DNA from: an uncultured Flavobacteriales bacterium
GTDB taxonomy: Bacteria; Bacteroidota; Bacteroidia; Flavobacteriales_D; SKUL01
DNA: 6,896 nt
Direction: 5' to 3'
Assembly (NCBI GenBank): GCA_937911795.1
Contig: CALDPJ010000335.1
Span: 1-6,896 of the forward strand
Positions 5,791-6,896 of the stretch are shown piece after piece. Both the position numbers and the translations under genes were made by a program. Each line of letters opens with the position of its first letter. The stretch's first letter is position 1. Under the pieces are notes generated by a model. The model was not told the DNA's origin. It was given only the letters and a program-made list of their open reading frames with translations, and made no database searches.

Positions 5791-6896
5791 CTAATCTAAT
5801 TTCATTAACTTGAATAGTTGCGTATTCAAAAGGAGAAAATATTGGCCATTGGGCTGTGCTGATAAGTCAATTGTAATCTTGTCCCCGGAACTTTTACCAC
5901 TCAAAACCGATCTGTACAGTGCATCATAAATGATGTAATGGGATTGTCCTCTTTCACCCGTTTCTATAGTAAAATTTCCTGAAGACGGATTGGGATAAAT
6001 GGAGATAGCAGATGAATAATTCCTATCTGTACCACTTGTAACGATATCGGACAGTTTCAAAACGAAAATCTCCCAATTGATTCCTCCGGTAGAAAGATAG
6101 AAAGTCTCAAGTCCAGGGTTGAAATCTGCAGTGTAATTGAATGAACCTGTGATGTAAAGATTATTCATTTCATCAATTGCTATACCCTCCGCTGTATTCC
6201 AACTAATTCCGCTTTCATCATTTGTACCCACAATGTTTCGCGCCCAGATAAAATTACCCTCTGTATCTAATTTTGAAATATAAATTTCCAACATTCCTAT
6301 AGGAATGAGGTTGAAAATATCTGAACCCGGATCAAAATCAGCAGTAAAGGCAAATCCTCCTGTAGTATATACATTTCCTTCCGAGTCTAATGCTATAGAC
6401 TGACTGTAGTCATCGAATTGTCCGCCCATGCTTTTCATCCAAAGATGATTTCCATCAGCGTCCAATTTACAAACAAAAATATCTCTGGTTCCAGCTGACA
6501 CAATGTTTGAAGTACCCAAACCAGAATCATAATAAAGAGTGTCATTATATCCACCGGTTATGTATATATTTCCAAATGCGTCGATAGCAAGAGAATTTCC
6601 GCAATCAGAACTATTTCCACCCATACTTTTTACCCAGATAAGATTTCCATCTGGATCTAACTTAGAGATAAAAGCATCCGAATTCCCTATCGAATTCAGG
6701 TTGAAAAGGCCCACCCCCGGATCAAAATCAGCAGTAGCTGTAAATTGGCCTGTTGTATAAATATTACCAGCTGAATCTGTTGCTATGCCGTATCCGGAAT
6801 TAAGAATTTCTCCCCCCATGCTTTTTGCCCAAATGAAATTTCCGTCGGCGTCTAATTTGGATATAAAGATTGCATCTGTACCTGTCGAGGACAGGC
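5791..6896 (-). CDS. T9SS-exported repeat protein (5' end outside window)
   Basis: The C-terminal 367 or so residues of a larger secreted or surface protein; the frame is open to the right edge. The internal ATG at 6819 is not a credible start, since the 25 upstream codons (ending DAIFISKLDADGNFIWAKS) continue the repeat pattern. About four units of 65 residues each run MGG, then GIAxDxxGNIYxTG, then ADFDPGxxxFNL, then DxFISKLDxDGNxIWxKS, the pattern of SBBP-type beta-propeller repeats in Bacteroidota. The last unit is degenerate. A short linker leads to a C-terminal sorting domain beginning ISIYPNPSSGNFTIE (6005-5961) and ending in FKLMKLD, typical of T9SS type A, so I infer export across the outer membrane and probable surface attachment or release. 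The ligand or role of the repeats is unknown; no enzyme domain is visible. GC is lower than in ftsK. Confidence 0.88.
   Translation of the reverse strand, partial: LSSTGTDAIFISKLDADGNFIWAKSMGGEILNSGYGIATDSAGNIYTTGQFTATADFDPGVGLFNLNSIGNSDAFISKLDPDGNLIWVKSMGGNSSDCGNSLAIDAFGNIYITGGYNDTLYYDSGLGTSNIVSAGTRDIFVCKLDADGNHLWMKSMGGQFDDYSQSIALDSEGNVYTTGGFAFTADFDPGSDIFNLIPIGMLEIYISKLDTEGNFIWARNIVGTNDESGISWNTAEGIAIDEMNNLYITGSFNYTADFNPGLETFYLSTGGINWEIFVLKLSDIVTSGTDRNYSSAISIYPNPSSGNFTIETGERGQSHYIIYDALYRSVLSGKSSGDKITIDLSAQPNGQYFLLLNTQLFKLMKLD
6046..6896 (-). repeat. 195-bp direct repeats inside the T9SS gene
   Basis: Units begin at the ATG of MGG at 6819, 6624 and 6429, exactly 195 bp apart, and at the equivalent ATT (IVG) at 6234; a further partial unit runs off the right edge. 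The DNA is most alike around CCCATGCTTTTT and ATTTCCATC on the plus strand. The unit from 6234 carries about six extra residues before its YITG and lacks the final DGNxIW block. Confidence 0.85.

Noticed and set aside
6539..6760. Plus-strand open frame of 73 codons
   Set aside because: Antisense to the T9SS repeat gene; arises from the repeated sequence.
6046..6896. CRISPR array or transposon repeats
   Set aside because: The 195-bp periodic repeats are in frame and code for 65-residue propeller units; there are no short identical repeats with unique spacers.

Overview
The window looks like chromosomal DNA of a member of the Bacteroidota (Flavobacteriia/Cytophagia type; I cannot resolve it further). 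Three things point there: a C-terminal sorting domain of the type IX secretion system (T9SS), a secretion route essentially confined to this phylum; candidate promoters with the phylum's TAnnTTTG -7 box; and A-rich, Shine-Dalgarno-poor gene starts. The FtsK Walker A sequence GATGQGKS and the arginase subtype also fit.

Layout. (1) 1-812, minus strand: an arginase-family ureohydrolase whose 3' end lies beyond the left edge. (2) 813-973: a divergent intergenic region with a candidate arginase promoter, a 14-bp dyad and a 17-bp inverted repeat that covers the start codon of the next gene. (3) 974-1753 and 1758-2420, plus strand, 4 nt apart: two related exported proteins of the DUF4412-like type, the first a probable lipoprotein and the second with a cleavable signal peptide. 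(4) 2421-2541: the leader of ftsK, with a candidate -7 box, a 16-bp near-palindrome and a small hairpin. (5) 2542-5040: ftsK, a full-length membrane-anchored DNA translocase. (6) 5050-5697: lolA, 9 nt after ftsK, followed by a strong intrinsic terminator at 5722-5755. (7) 5791-6896, minus strand: the 3' part of a large T9SS-exported protein built of 65-residue beta-propeller-like repeats, with its 5' end beyond the right edge.

How the genes may work together. ftsK and lolA are a conserved pair, also adjacent in Escherichia coli, and join chromosome segregation at the septum to lipoprotein delivery to the outer membrane. The two DUF4412-like genes just upstream on the same strand are also envelope proteins, so 974-5755 reads as one block of cell-envelope and division genes closed by one terminator. 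The arginase and the T9SS cargo flank it on the opposite strand and look functionally separate. No RNA gene, CRISPR array, insertion sequence or phage gene was seen. Most of the window is ordinary core genome; the less ordinary points are the start-codon inverted repeat at 959-975, the tandem DUF4412-like pair beside lolA, the altered metal-site motif of the arginase, and the regular 195-bp repeats of the T9SS gene.
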